A stretch of 51,252 nucleotides of DNA. It comes from an uncultured Cytophagaceae bacterium (lineage in GTDB: Bacteria > Bacteroidota > Bacteroidia > Cytophagales > Spirosomataceae). The DNA is taken from positions 1 to 51,252 of the forward strand of contig CAIZMB010000191.1 of assembly GCA_903933935.1 (NCBI GenBank), written 5' to 3'. Positions 8,021 to 15,958 of this stretch are shown piece by piece. The notes beneath the pieces are model-generated. The model was not told where the DNA came from. It saw only the letters and a program-made list of their open reading frames with translations, and ran no database searches. The translations under genes and the position numbers were made by a program. The stretch's first letter is position 1; every line of letters begins with the position of its first letter.

Positions 8021-9385
8021 TTAATTTTCGTCTCGGCCAACAAAGTTGAACGGTGAAATAAGTTTTAATTCATTTTTGATCGCTTCACTCACCGCTAAAC
8101 CGTCAATAAATTGATGAAAAACGGTTTGGTCTATTTTACCATGATGACGTGTTAAATCCTTTAGCGCCTCATACGGTTTTGGATAAGACTCACGTCGAAG
8201 TACCGTTTGAATAGCTTCCGCGATAACGACCCAGTTTTCCTCTAAATCATGCGTAATTTTTGATTCATTTAATTCTAACTTCCCTAATCCTTTTTGCAAA
8301 GAATTTAATGCAATTAAGGTGTGTGCTAAAGGCATTCCCACATTTCTGAGGACTGTTGAGTCCGTTAAATCGCGCTGCAATCTAGAAATTGGCAATTTTG
8401 CCGACAAGAATTCAAATGTAGCATTTGAAAATGCCAAATTACCTTCCGCATTTTCAAAATCAATTGGGTTTACTTTATGAGGCATGGCCGACGACCCTAT
8501 TTCCCCCTCTTTAATTTTTTGCTTAAAGTATCCCATGGAAATGTACTGCCAAATATCTCGGGAAAGGTCAATTAAAATCGTATTTAATCTTTTTAAGCCA
8601 TCAAAATAGGCCGCCAAATTATCATAATGCTCAATCTGTGTCGTGTACTTTGATCGAACAATCCCTAAATTACTGTGCAATTTCGCGGCAAATTGGGGCC
8701 AATTAATGTCCGGAAAAGCCACTTGGTGTGCGTTAAAATTTCCTGTAGCACCCCCAAATTTTCCTGAAAAAGGAATTAGAGCCAAAAGATCTAATTGGCG
8801 ATTCAACCTCTCCACAAAAACCATCACTTCCTTGCCAAGCCGGGTAGGCGAAGCAGGCTGACCATGTGTATGCGCGAGTAATGGAATGTCTTTCCAATCC
8901 TTTGCATAAGTAGAAAGGATTTCAACAATGGATTTATAAGCAGGTAAAATAACATTTTTATGTGCCTCCGCGATGGACATCGGAATAGCTGAATTGTTAA
9001 TGTCCTGAGAAGTCAATCCAAAATGAATAAATTCCACATAGCTTGATAAGTCCCCATGCTTCCCAGAAAGATTCAGCATTTTTTCCTTGATAAAATACTC
9101 AACTGCTTTGACGTCATGGTTGGTCACTTTTTCTTTGTCCTTGATCCATTGCGCATCGGCCTCAGAAAATTGGAGATACAAATTTCGTAGATCAACAAAA
9201 GCGCCTGCCGGGAAACTGGCAAGCGGTTTTAATGGAATTTCACAAAGCGCAATAAAATATTCAATTTCAACTCGAACGCGGTATTGAATTAAACCAAATT
9301 CAGAAAAATAAGGCGCCAAAACAGATGTTTGTCGACGATATCTCCCGTCCACGGGAGAAATAGCACTTAATAAATTTAATTCCAT
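8021..9385 (-). CDS. purB: Adenylosuccinate lyase
   Basis: A 454-residue fumarase/aspartase-superfamily enzyme that acts twice in purine synthesis (SAICAR to AICAR, adenylosuccinate to AMP). The signature loop SSAMPHKVNP lies at about 298-307 and includes the catalytic serine; HTHGQPASPTR near 172-182 gives the catalytic His; TSQDINN is the substrate segment. The N-terminus (LNLLSAISPVDGRY) is of the E. coli PurB subtype. A weak -7-like TACCTTTA lies at 9411-9404 on the minus strand. Confidence 0.97.
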   Translation of the reverse strand: MELNLLSAISPVDGRYRRQTSVLAPYFSEFGLIQYRVRVEIEYFIALCEIPLKPLASFPAGAFVDLRNLYLQFSEADAQWIKDKEKVTNHDVKAVEYFIKEKMLNLSGKHGDLSSYVEFIHFGLTSQDINNSAIPMSIAEAHKNVILPAYKSIVEILSTYAKDWKDIPLLAHTHGQPASPTRLGKEVMVFVERLNRQLDLLALIPFSGKFGGATGNFNAHQVAFPDINWPQFAAKLHSNLGIVRSKYTTQIEHYDNLAAYFDGLKRLNTILIDLSRDIWQYISMGYFKQKIKEGEIGSSAMPHKVNPIDFENAEGNLAFSNATFEFLSAKLPISRLQRDLTDSTVLRNVGMPLAHTLIALNSLQKGLGKLELNESKITHDLEENWVVIAEAIQTVLRRESYPKPYEALKDLTRHHGKIDQTVFHQFIDGLAVSEAIKNELKLISPFNFVGRDEN

Positions 9386-9483
9386 GAGATTCCTTTCAAA
9401 GTGTAAAGGTACAAAATTTGTCTGGGAAGAGGGTTTAATGAAAAGATTTTGAGTGATTTAGGTAGGGATTTTCCCATTTTTTT

Positions 9484-10536
9484 ATGAAATTTAGCAAATT
9501 ACCTGATATGCTAAGTCCAAAATACCTATCCCTTATTCTAGCTATTGTCATTGCTGGAGTGACGACAGCATTCATTTCATTTTTGCCAAGCTCTGATATA
9601 AGTACCCTATTTGTGTGCTTTACAAGTTGTCTAATTTTTGGCGCTGTTTTAATATATTTTGCCTTGGATTATTTAGTTTTCAAAGAGGTGAATTTGTTAT
9701 ATGACCGCATCAAACAGATTAAAAAGAAGAATTTTTCAGTCATTTCTCGTTCTCAATTAATCGAAAAAGATAACCCCATTGCTTTGTTGACAGAGGAATT
9801 AAACTCCTATGTCACAACCAAAGAAGATGAGGTGAAGGAATTGAGAAAATCAGCTAAATACCGACAAGAATTTTTAGCCGATGTCTCACATGAATTAAAG
9901 ACCCCTATTTTTGCCGCTCAAGGCTTTGTGCATACACTACTAGATAATCCGGAAGAAGGCATCGAAATTAGAACCAAATTTTTAGAGAAAGCTGCGAAAA
10001 GTCTGGATGGATTAGATGTTTTAGTAAAAGATTTATTGACGGTTTCTCAGATAGAAACCGGTGCCATTAAAATTGATAAAAAATCGATCGATTTGCGTCC
10101 CATCATTTTAGATATTTTTGAACAATTAGAAGCCAAAGCTAAATCAAAAAAAGTATCGTTGAAGTTGACCGGCAAGGAAGGCCCCCTTTTAGTCAAAGCG
10201 GATAGCCAACGCATGGAACAGGTTTTAGTCAATTTAATTGAAAATGGCATCAAGTACGGAAATCAGGAAGGGAAAGTGAATGTGTTGATTGAAGAGCGGA
10301 AAAAAAATCTTCAAATTTCAGTGAAAGATAACGGGCCTGGAATTCCTGCAGAGCACTTACCAAGGTTATTTGAGCGTTTTTATCGAGTAGATAAAAGCAG
10401 GGCTAAAATGAGTGGTGGCTCTGGCTTGGGATTATCGATTGTTAAACACATCGTTAAAGCACATGGAAGCCAAATCACGGTCATCTCTAAAGTTGACAAA
10501 GGAACTAGCTTCAGCTTTAAACTTGAAAAGGCTTAA
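9484..10536 (+). CDS. Membrane sensor histidine kinase (PhoR-like)
   Basis: 350 residues: two transmembrane helices (about 13-34 and 40-65) with almost no periplasmic loop, a HAMP-like linker, a dimerisation domain with the phospho-acceptor His in FLADVSHELKTPI, and an ATPase domain with N box (VLVNLIENGIKYG), G1 (VKDNGPGIP), F box (FERFYRVDKSR) and G2 (GGSGLGLSIVKHIV). All catalytic boxes are intact. No response regulator is adjacent, so it is an orphan kinase in this window. With no extracellular domain it probably senses a membrane signal or partner; PhoR-type is a guess from domain order. Confidence 0.9.
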   Translation: MKFSKLPDMLSPKYLSLILAIVIAGVTTAFISFLPSSDISTLFVCFTSCLIFGAVLIYFALDYLVFKEVNLLYDRIKQIKKKNFSVISRSQLIEKDNPIALLTEELNSYVTTKEDEVKELRKSAKYRQEFLADVSHELKTPIFAAQGFVHTLLDNPEEGIEIRTKFLEKAAKSLDGLDVLVKDLLTVSQIETGAIKIDKKSIDLRPIILDIFEQLEAKAKSKKVSLKLTGKEGPLLVKADSQRMEQVLVNLIENGIKYGNQEGKVNVLIEERKKNLQISVKDNGPGIPAEHLPRLFERFYRVDKSRAKMSGGSGLGLSIVKHIVKAHGSQITVISKVDKGTSFSFKLEKA

Positions 10537-10548
10537 TCGTACAAAAAC

Positions 10549-11619
10549 TTAAACAGCTCCTTCGGTAAGTCTTTCCGAATTTTCCGCAATCCTCAATTGC
10601 TCAATAAATTCAGCTATTTCACCATCCATGACGGTCGGCAAATTATAAACGGTCAATCCGATGCGATGATCTGTAACTCGACCTTGTGGATAATTATACG
10701 TTCTAATTTTGTCAGAACGGTCTCCAGAGCCCACCATCGATTTACGATTACCAGCAATTTCAGCATTACGTTTGGCCAACTCAATTTCATAAAGCCTTGA
10801 ACGCAAAACGGTCATGGCCTTATCAAAGTTCTTAATTTGAGATCGCTCATCTTGACACTGAACCACAAGTCCAGAAGGAATGTGCGTCACACGAACAGCA
10901 GAATAAGTCGTATTCACCGACTGGCCGCCCGCTCCGGATGAACAGAAAGTATCCTTTCTGATATCGTTCATATTAATTTGAACATCTACCTCATCAGCCT
11001 CTGGCATGACCGCTACCGAAGCTGCTGACGTATGAATTCTACCTGCAGATTCAGTCGCAGGCACCCGTTGAACTCGATGAACACCCGATTCAAATTTCAT
11101 TTTAGCATAAACATCTTCCCCTTGAACCGAGGCAATAATCTCCTTATATCCACCGGCTGAGCCTTCTGTAAAATCCATAATTTGGAAAGTCCAGCCCATC
11201 TTTTCAGCATATCGCTGATACATTCTAAATAAATCACCTGCAAAAATACTTGCTTCATCCCCTCCTGTTCCACCTCTAACTTCCAAAATACAATCCTTGG
11301 AATCATTAGGATCCCTAGGAATAAGCATCTCCTTTAACACCTCATTCATGTCTTTCTCGGCTGGAATTAATTCATCCAACTCCGCCTTAGCCATATCCCT
11401 AAAATCTTCATCTTTTTCCGTGGCAATAACATCCTTTGCCTCCTCGATGGACTTCAACAAATTCAAATAGGTGGTATACTGATCGACAATTTTTTGCAAA
11501 TCCTTGTATTCCTTACTCAATGTTTTGAATTTCTTTAAATCTGATACGACTTCCGGCATGGCGATCTGTTGCTCCACTTCTAAAAAACGTTCTCTAATGG
11601 CCTCCAACTGCTCAAGCAT
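10549..11619 (-). CDS. prfA: Peptide chain release factor 1
   Basis: A 356-residue class I release factor reading UAA and UAG. The PAT tripeptide that reads the stop codon is at 187-189 (RVPATE), distinguishing it from RF2 (SPF); the peptidyl-hydrolysis GGQ is at 231-233 ([12 protein letters not shown]). The N-terminal coiled domain and the [19 protein letters not shown] segment are normal. A TATCTTTG -7 element lies just upstream at 11651-11644. HemK/PrmC, its methyltransferase, is not next to it. Confidence 0.97.
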   Translation of the reverse strand: MLEQLEAIRERFLEVEQQIAMPEVVSDLKKFKTLSKEYKDLQKIVDQYTTYLNLLKSIEEAKDVIATEKDEDFRDMAKAELDELIPAEKDMNEVLKEMLIPRDPNDSKDCILEVRGGTGGDEASIFAGDLFRMYQRYAEKMGWTFQIMDFTEGSAGGYKEIIASVQGEDVYAKMKFESGVHRVQRVPATESAGRIHTSAASVAVMPEADEVDVQINMNDIRKDTFCSSGAGGQSVNTTYSAVRVTHIPSGLVVQCQDERSQIKNFDKAMTVLRSRLYEIELAKRNAEIAGNRKSMVGSGDRSDKIRTYNYPQGRVTDHRIGLTVYNLPTVMDGEIAEFIEQLRIAENSERLTEGAV

Positions 11620-11640
11620 GATTTTCTATTTTAAAAATTT

Positions 11641-11672
11641 TTGCAAAGATAACAATTAGTTGAATACCTTTG
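11641..11672 (+). promoter_or_regulatory. Promoter of the lipoprotein gene
   Basis: TTG (11641-11643), 21-nt spacer, TACCTTTG (11665-11672). The start would fall near 11679, 11 bases before the ATG at 11690. It interleaves with the opposite-strand prfA -7 element. Confidence 0.6.
11644..11651 (-). promoter_or_regulatory. -7 element of prfA promoter
   Basis: Minus strand TATCTTTG, an exact consensus match, 24 bases upstream of the prfA ATG. It sits between the -33 and -7 elements of the divergent lipoprotein promoter, so both cannot be occupied at once. Confidence 0.6.
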
Positions 11673-11689
11673 CGCAACGCTTTTTTATT

Positions 11690-12178
11690 ATGTCACTATC
11701 CAAACTCTTCTTGCTCTTTTTAATCTTAAGTTTAAGCTCGTGTGACTTTTCAACACGCATTGATACTACGGCTGCAGTCAAAGAAATGAAAGCCAAGCAG
11801 GTTAAGCGCGTCCTACCAGAACAAATTGTAAACCAGGTAGACACATGGGGTTTAGGTGTTCAAAAAGAAATAGAAAAAAAGCTAAGCGAAAAATCGGCCT
11901 TAGACTTGGCAGCCCTTTCCAAAAAATATGGAATTTCCATTCTTGTAGGAAAACCTAGCGAACTAAACGTTCAAGTGCGTGACCAAAAAATTAAAGAAAT
12001 TTTGGATGCATTAGATTATAGTCAATCCATTCACCAAGAGATTCCTCCAAGCATACAAAAAAATGCAAATGGCGATAGCCTCTTTTACATTTTTACCCAT
12101 CCAGTGGCACACACAATTATTTTGGGATTTAGTAAAGTGCGCGTTATTCAGGAGATGGACCGACCGTTAATCAAGTGA
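11690..12178 (+). CDS. Putative lipoprotein of unknown function
   Basis: About 162 residues from the ATG at 11690, chosen because the promoter -7 element lies at 11665-11672 and because the protein then opens with a lipoprotein signal (MSLSKLFLLFLILSLSSC, lipobox LSSC). The mature part is alpha-rich with an amphipathic KKYGISILVGKPSELNVQV stretch and ends near FYIFTHPVAHTIILGF. No heme motif or catalytic signature is seen; I do not recognise the family. Its last 12 bases overlap the convergent DUF2520 gene. Confidence 0.7.
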   Translation: MSLSKLFLLFLILSLSSCDFSTRIDTTAAVKEMKAKQVKRVLPEQIVNQVDTWGLGVQKEIEKKLSEKSALDLAALSKKYGISILVGKPSELNVQVRDQKIKEILDALDYSQSIHQEIPPSIQKNANGDSLFYIFTHPVAHTIILGFSKVRVIQEMDRPLIK

Positions 12179-12958
12179 TTGGGATTTAATTAAAGCCAGC
12201 ATCTGTTTATAGATTTCCTGCATTTCCGGACGATCAATGAGTGATTGTTGGTCCATCACCATTCGGCCATCTTGTAATTTTGCGGCTTCTTGGGCCGGAG
12301 AAATGGGATGATTGGAGAAAAATGACTTCATGTAATTTTCGACAACCCCTTGAATTAATTGAGGTTCTAATTCGATCGATGTCAACAATTCTTTCGCTTG
12401 ATTCCAAAGTTGCTGAGTAAATGTACCTGCCATTAACATCGCCAAATGAATCTTTTTTCGTTCATCCCCATTGACTAAATAAATGGCATCGGACACATCT
12501 TTGGCAAGCGCCAATAAAATAGTTTCCGTTTCCTCCACCAACACCTCAACACATATCGGTGTATTTGAAAGGTTTAATTTACGACCCGTTAAAACATGTT
12601 GGACCGGGAAAAACACTCCAATCTGATTCATACTTTCCCGAAGTGGATCGTACAAAAGCATCGATTCTGCCAATTGGGCCGTACCTGAAACCAATACTAG
12701 AATCCCATATTTGGGCAATAAAAGTTCGGGTAAAACTTGAGGATAGGCAGATTCAGGAATGCACATGAAAAATACTTCTGAAGTAGATTCGGAAAAATCT
12801 AAATGTTCCTGAACACGCGCATTATATAAAAAGCTACTTAATTCTTTTGCCTTTTTAGGATCTCTACTGAAAACTTCTTGAACAGAATTTCCTGCATTTT
12901 CAAATGCCTGAGATAGATGCCAAGCCACATTTCCTGCGCCAATAAATGAAATTTTCAT
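12167..12958 (-). CDS. Rossmann-fold and DUF2520 domain protein
   Basis: 263 residues. The N-terminus is a nucleotide-binding Rossmann motif (ISFIGAGNVAWHLSQAFENAG), then DP.K..EL; the C-terminal half is the DUF2520 region (PVQHVLTGRKLNLSNTPICVE, followed by GDERKKIHLAMLMAGTFTQQLWNQA), resembling ketopantoate reductase or F420-dependent NADP oxidoreductase folds. Substrate unknown. It follows the HNH gene by two bases on the same strand. Confidence 0.85.
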   Translation of the reverse strand: MKISFIGAGNVAWHLSQAFENAGNSVQEVFSRDPKKAKELSSFLYNARVQEHLDFSESTSEVFFMCIPESAYPQVLPELLLPKYGILVLVSGTAQLAESMLLYDPLRESMNQIGVFFPVQHVLTGRKLNLSNTPICVEVLVEETETILLALAKDVSDAIYLVNGDERKKIHLAMLMAGTFTQQLWNQAKELLTSIELEPQLIQGVVENYMKSFFSNHPISPAQEAAKLQDGRMVMDQQSLIDRPEMQEIYKQMLALIKSQSLD

Positions 12959-12960
12959 AC

Positions 12961-13482
12961 TTAATAGATGGGTTCTCTTTTAGATCCCACAAACGGAATC
13001 CATTGTTGGTCCAAAATTCCGGAAAAATTTCGCAAAAACATAACAAAAGATGGTTTGAAAGGATGGCGTGCTAAATGCATCCCAGCTTCCTCTGGAGTTA
13101 GGTCTCCTTTTTTTGAATTGCAATATTTACAAGCGGTCGTTAAATTATCCCAAGAAGTCCTTCCCTGCCTAGATTTTGGCATCACATGGTCTAATGTCAA
13201 ATGATCTTTCGATCCACAATATTGACATGTATTCGCATCGCGCTTAAAAATGTTTTGTCGGGTTAATACAACTCCCTTGTACGGAAAATAAACATACCGA
13301 TTTAAGCGAATAACGGAGGGGAAAGGAAAGGTTTGCGAGATGGAATGAAGTTTTGCGGTAGTCGATTCAGCTACTAATTCGGCCTTATTAAGGTAGACCA
13401 ACAAGAATGCTTTGGGCATCGAACAAATCGTGAGGGCACTATAATCTTGATTGAGAACTAACACTTTCTGACTCATAGACAA
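12961..13482 (-). CDS. HNH endonuclease family protein
   Basis: 173 residues. The HNH zinc-finger domain at about 85-130 contains two CxxC pairs (CQYCGSKDH and CKYCNSKKG) and the catalytic LTLDHVMPKSRQG with DNLTTAC (H-N pattern). The N-terminal half (VLVLNQDYSALTI, AFLLVYLNKAELV) is typical of the widely conserved bacterial stand-alone HNH proteins related to the McrA/Cas9 HNH fold. It may process DNA, but no phage or restriction neighbours are present. Probably cotranscribed with the DUF2520 gene. Confidence 0.9.
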   Translation of the reverse strand: MSMSQKVLVLNQDYSALTICSMPKAFLLVYLNKAELVAESTTAKLHSISQTFPFPSVIRLNRYVYFPYKGVVLTRQNIFKRDANTCQYCGSKDHLTLDHVMPKSRQGRTSWDNLTTACKYCNSKKGDLTPEEAGMHLARHPFKPSFVMFLRNFSGILDQQWIPFVGSKREPIY

Positions 13483-13626
13483 AAATTATTTTTCGCTTTT
13501 TTCGCAAATCCTCTACTCGTTTTAAAGGTAAGAAAATTATCAAATGATTGTCTTCAATTCTATATAAAAATAATAATTTTTTTATCGCTTTTTAAAGTAT
13601 GAATGGAGGGTATTGTTCATTCTTTG

Positions 13627-13634
13627 TAGATTTG
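13627..13634 (+). promoter_or_regulatory. -7 element of the M20 amidohydrolase gene
   Basis: TAGATTTG matches TAnnTTTG; a start near 13641 would lie 14 bases before the ATG at 13655. No -33 TTG at ideal spacing. Confidence 0.45.
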
Positions 13635-13654
13635 CAAAAAAAGAGAAAATTGTC

Positions 13655-14863
13655 ATGTCGCAACTGATTGAAAAGATTAAGGAAATAGCCCAGAAAAATA
13701 CGTTGGAAGTGATCGGTAATCGCCATCATTTGCATCAAAATCCTGAACTTTCATACCAAGAAGTAGAGACTCAGGCCTATGTGTTAGCCCAACTGAATTC
13801 CATGGGAATTCAAGCTGAGCGTATTGCTAATACAGGGCTAATCGCCATGATAGAAGGCAAAAATCCAACGAAACGTGTGATTGCTTTACGCGCCGACATG
13901 GACGCGTTACCCATTTTTGAAGCAAATGAAGTTCCCTATAAATCTCAAAAAGAAGGCGTTATGCATGCTTGCGGGCATGATGTGCATACTTCCTCTTTAC
14001 TCGGGACAGCGAAAATATTACAAGAAATACGTGGGGAATTTGAGGGGACCATTAAATTATTGTTTCAACCTGCAGAGGAAAAAGCACCTGGCGGAGCCAG
14101 CGTTATGATTCAGGATGGCGCTTTACAAAATCCGGTTCCGGTTGGGATTCTAGGCCAACATGTTGCGCCAAATATCCCAGTAGGCAAAATAGGTTTTCGA
14201 GAAGGCATGTACATGGCTAGCGCAGATGAATTGTACCTAACGGTGAAAGGTAAAGGTGGACATGGCGCTATGCCAGATATTTGTATTGATCCGATTTTGA
14301 TTGCTTCCCATATCATTGTGGCGATGCAACAAATTATCTCTAGAAATAAAAATCCACGATTACCTTCGGTGTTGACCTTTGGGAAAATTGAAGGCCTAGG
14401 GGCAACTAACATTATTCCCGATGAGGTAAAAATTCAAGGAACGTTCAGAGCTATGGATGAAGCGTGGCGCGCGGATGGTTTGGCGAAAATGAAGAAATTA
14501 GCCGAAGGAATGGCGGAGGCGATGGGTGGCACTTGCGAATTCGAAGTATTAAAAGGATATCCGTTTTTACAAAATAATCCAGCGTTAACTCGTCGAATGA
14601 AAGAAGCTGCGATTGAATACATGGGGAAAGAGCAAGTTGTCGACCTAGATATTTGGATGGCAGCGGAGGATTTTGCTTGGTATACACATCATGTAGACGC
14701 CTGTTTTTACCGATTGGGTACACGAAATGAAGCGCGCGGAATCGTCAGCGGCGTACATACGCCTACCTTTGATATCGACGAAAAAGCTTTGGAAATCGGA
14801 CCGGGACTGATGGCATGGCTGGCCATTGCCGAGCTCAATCATATACCTATTGACCCACAATAG
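13655..14863 (+). CDS. M20 family amidohydrolase (N-acyl amino acid/hippurate hydrolase-like)
   Basis: About 402 residues from the ATG at 13655; an upstream in-frame start at 13613 would precede the promoter. Metal-binding residues are seen in ADMDALPIFE, MHACGHDVHTSSLLG, FQPAEEKAPGGA (Glu-Glu), GQHVAP and the C-terminal SGVHTPTFDIDE. The lid domain runs from about 185 to 295. Related enzymes cleave N-acyl, N-acetyl or hippuryl amino acids. The exact substrate is not evident. Cytoplasmic: no signal peptide. Monocistronic. Confidence 0.92.
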   Translation: MSQLIEKIKEIAQKNTLEVIGNRHHLHQNPELSYQEVETQAYVLAQLNSMGIQAERIANTGLIAMIEGKNPTKRVIALRADMDALPIFEANEVPYKSQKEGVMHACGHDVHTSSLLGTAKILQEIRGEFEGTIKLLFQPAEEKAPGGASVMIQDGALQNPVPVGILGQHVAPNIPVGKIGFREGMYMASADELYLTVKGKGGHGAMPDICIDPILIASHIIVAMQQIISRNKNPRLPSVLTFGKIEGLGATNIIPDEVKIQGTFRAMDEAWRADGLAKMKKLAEGMAEAMGGTCEFEVLKGYPFLQNNPALTRRMKEAAIEYMGKEQVVDLDIWMAAEDFAWYTHHVDACFYRLGTRNEARGIVSGVHTPTFDIDEKALEIGPGLMAWLAIAELNHIPIDPQ

Positions 14864-14934
14864 TAAAATAAATTATATCAACTTCTTGGTCTTGAATATC
14901 AGTTTTTAAAAGGCTAATATGGTCGAGATTCTTT

Positions 14935-14967
14935 AGCTTTACTAACTTTTCAAAAGTTAGTAAAGCT
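14935..14967. repeat. Perfect 33-bp palindrome
   Basis: AGCTTTACTAACTTTT and its exact reverse complement flank a single C. It has no T-tract on either strand, so it is a poor terminator match. It lies 72 bases past the amidohydrolase stop and 134 bases before the convergent Rossmann gene stop. It could be a protein-binding dyad, a processing hairpin, or the transcription end of both genes. The remaining part of 14864-15100 holds a REP-like element and no gene. Confidence 0.6.
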
Positions 14968-15052
14968 TGAAATGAGGGTCTTAGATCTATATTTTTTCAG
15001 CTAAAATTTACGATTTTTTAAGCCAGAAAAATTCATTTTTATAGGATGAATT

Positions 15053-15075
15053 AGACGCGACTATCGCATCTCTAC
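15053..15075. repeat. REP-like hairpin, second copy
   Basis: AGACGCGA, CTA, TCGCATCT, then CTAC. Read on the minus strand it begins GTAGAGATGCGATA and aligns with the element at 4421-4443 with few differences. The one stem mismatch is a C-A on the plus strand but a G-U wobble on the minus strand. Confidence 0.55.
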
Positions 15076-15100
15076 AAAATTTATTGGCTTATCAAGCTGA

Positions 15101-15889
15101 TTAAAACTCCATTGGGTCAGGATGCTTAAATTGATATTTTAACTCCTTCGTTATTTTTTCACCTGAAACAATTTTGCCCCCTAAACAGGGTTGTGAATAA
15201 TCCCAAGTCCCAGCAGGCATATTGCGTTTTTCAATATCATTTTCTCCCACCTCTCCTTTCGTCGGATGAATCGGTGCCACTACATTATATATACCTTTAT
15301 TTATTTTTTCAACGGTCAATGCACAGAGTGCGACCACATCGTCTTTATGCACATAATTGACCGGGCAATTTGCCCCATCGTTTCGCCGGCCAGAAAAATA
15401 CTTAGCAACAAATCGGTCGCCGCCCATTAAACCCCCTAAGCGTAAAATAACACTCGGTATTTTAGACGCCAGAATCAATGACTCAGCTTGGGCCATTAGA
15501 GAAGTTTCGACAATGGCAGATTTTTCGTCCACGATATCAGAAACGTTTTGATAGATGGATGTAGACGATAGAAAAATAATTTTTTTCACAATTTTCTCAT
15601 CCAAAACACTCAGCCAATCTTGCAAAATTTGCAAGTAAAATTCCTCCGAATTCTTTTTCCGACGTGGAGGTATCGCCCAAATTTGCACTTCAGACTGATT
15701 CATTTCATCCCAAAGGCTCTTCTCCATATTGGGCTCCGCCCTAAATTCCACAACCTTAATATTAGGATGTTTGGCTTGTTTGTGAGCAGAAGATGCTGAA
15801 ACGATTACCTCGAATTCCGCTAATGCTAATTTAAATGCTAAAGGTGCTCCTACCCAACCGCCCCCGTAAATACTGATGTTTTTTTTCAT
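15101..15889 (-). CDS. NAD(P)-binding Rossmann protein (YeeZ/extended SDR-like)
   Basis: About 262 residues from the ATG at 15889; a GTG at 15901 is the alternative. The N-terminus ISIYGGGWVGAPLAFKLA is a Rossmann glycine motif, followed by IIFLSSTSIYQNV and a later VILRLGGLMGGDR. The layout matches the atypical short-chain dehydrogenases of the YeeZ/nucleoside-diphosphate-sugar epimerase group, without a clear YxxxK pair. Function unknown. A minus-strand TAAATTTG lies at 15928-15921. Confidence 0.75.
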   Translation of the reverse strand: MKKNISIYGGGWVGAPLAFKLALAEFEVIVSASSAHKQAKHPNIKVVEFRAEPNMEKSLWDEMNQSEVQIWAIPPRRKKNSEEFYLQILQDWLSVLDEKIVKKIIFLSSTSIYQNVSDIVDEKSAIVETSLMAQAESLILASKIPSVILRLGGLMGGDRFVAKYFSGRRNDGANCPVNYVHKDDVVALCALTVEKINKGIYNVVAPIHPTKGEVGENDIEKRNMPAGTWDYSQPCLGGKIVSGEKITKELKYQFKHPDPMEF

Positions 15890-15920
15890 AATTTTTTGCA
15901 CCTTTGGAACAAATGAACAA

Positions 15921-15928
15921 CAAATTTA
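15921..15928 (-). promoter_or_regulatory. -7 element of the Rossmann protein gene
   Basis: Minus strand TAAATTTG, an exact TAnnTTTG match, 32 bases before the ATG at 15889. It lies in the divergent spacer shared with the metallophosphoesterase gene. Confidence 0.45.
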
Positions 15929-15958
15929 GTTGTAAATCACATTAGCGAGCACCAACCT

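Noticed and set aside
12961-13482. HNH nuclease as part of a restriction or phage defence island
   Set aside because: Neighbours are housekeeping genes and the protein is of the widespread stand-alone type.
13613-13654. Upstream start of the M20 amidohydrolase
   Set aside because: It precedes the -7 box at 13627-13634, and the family starts near SQLIEKIKEIA.
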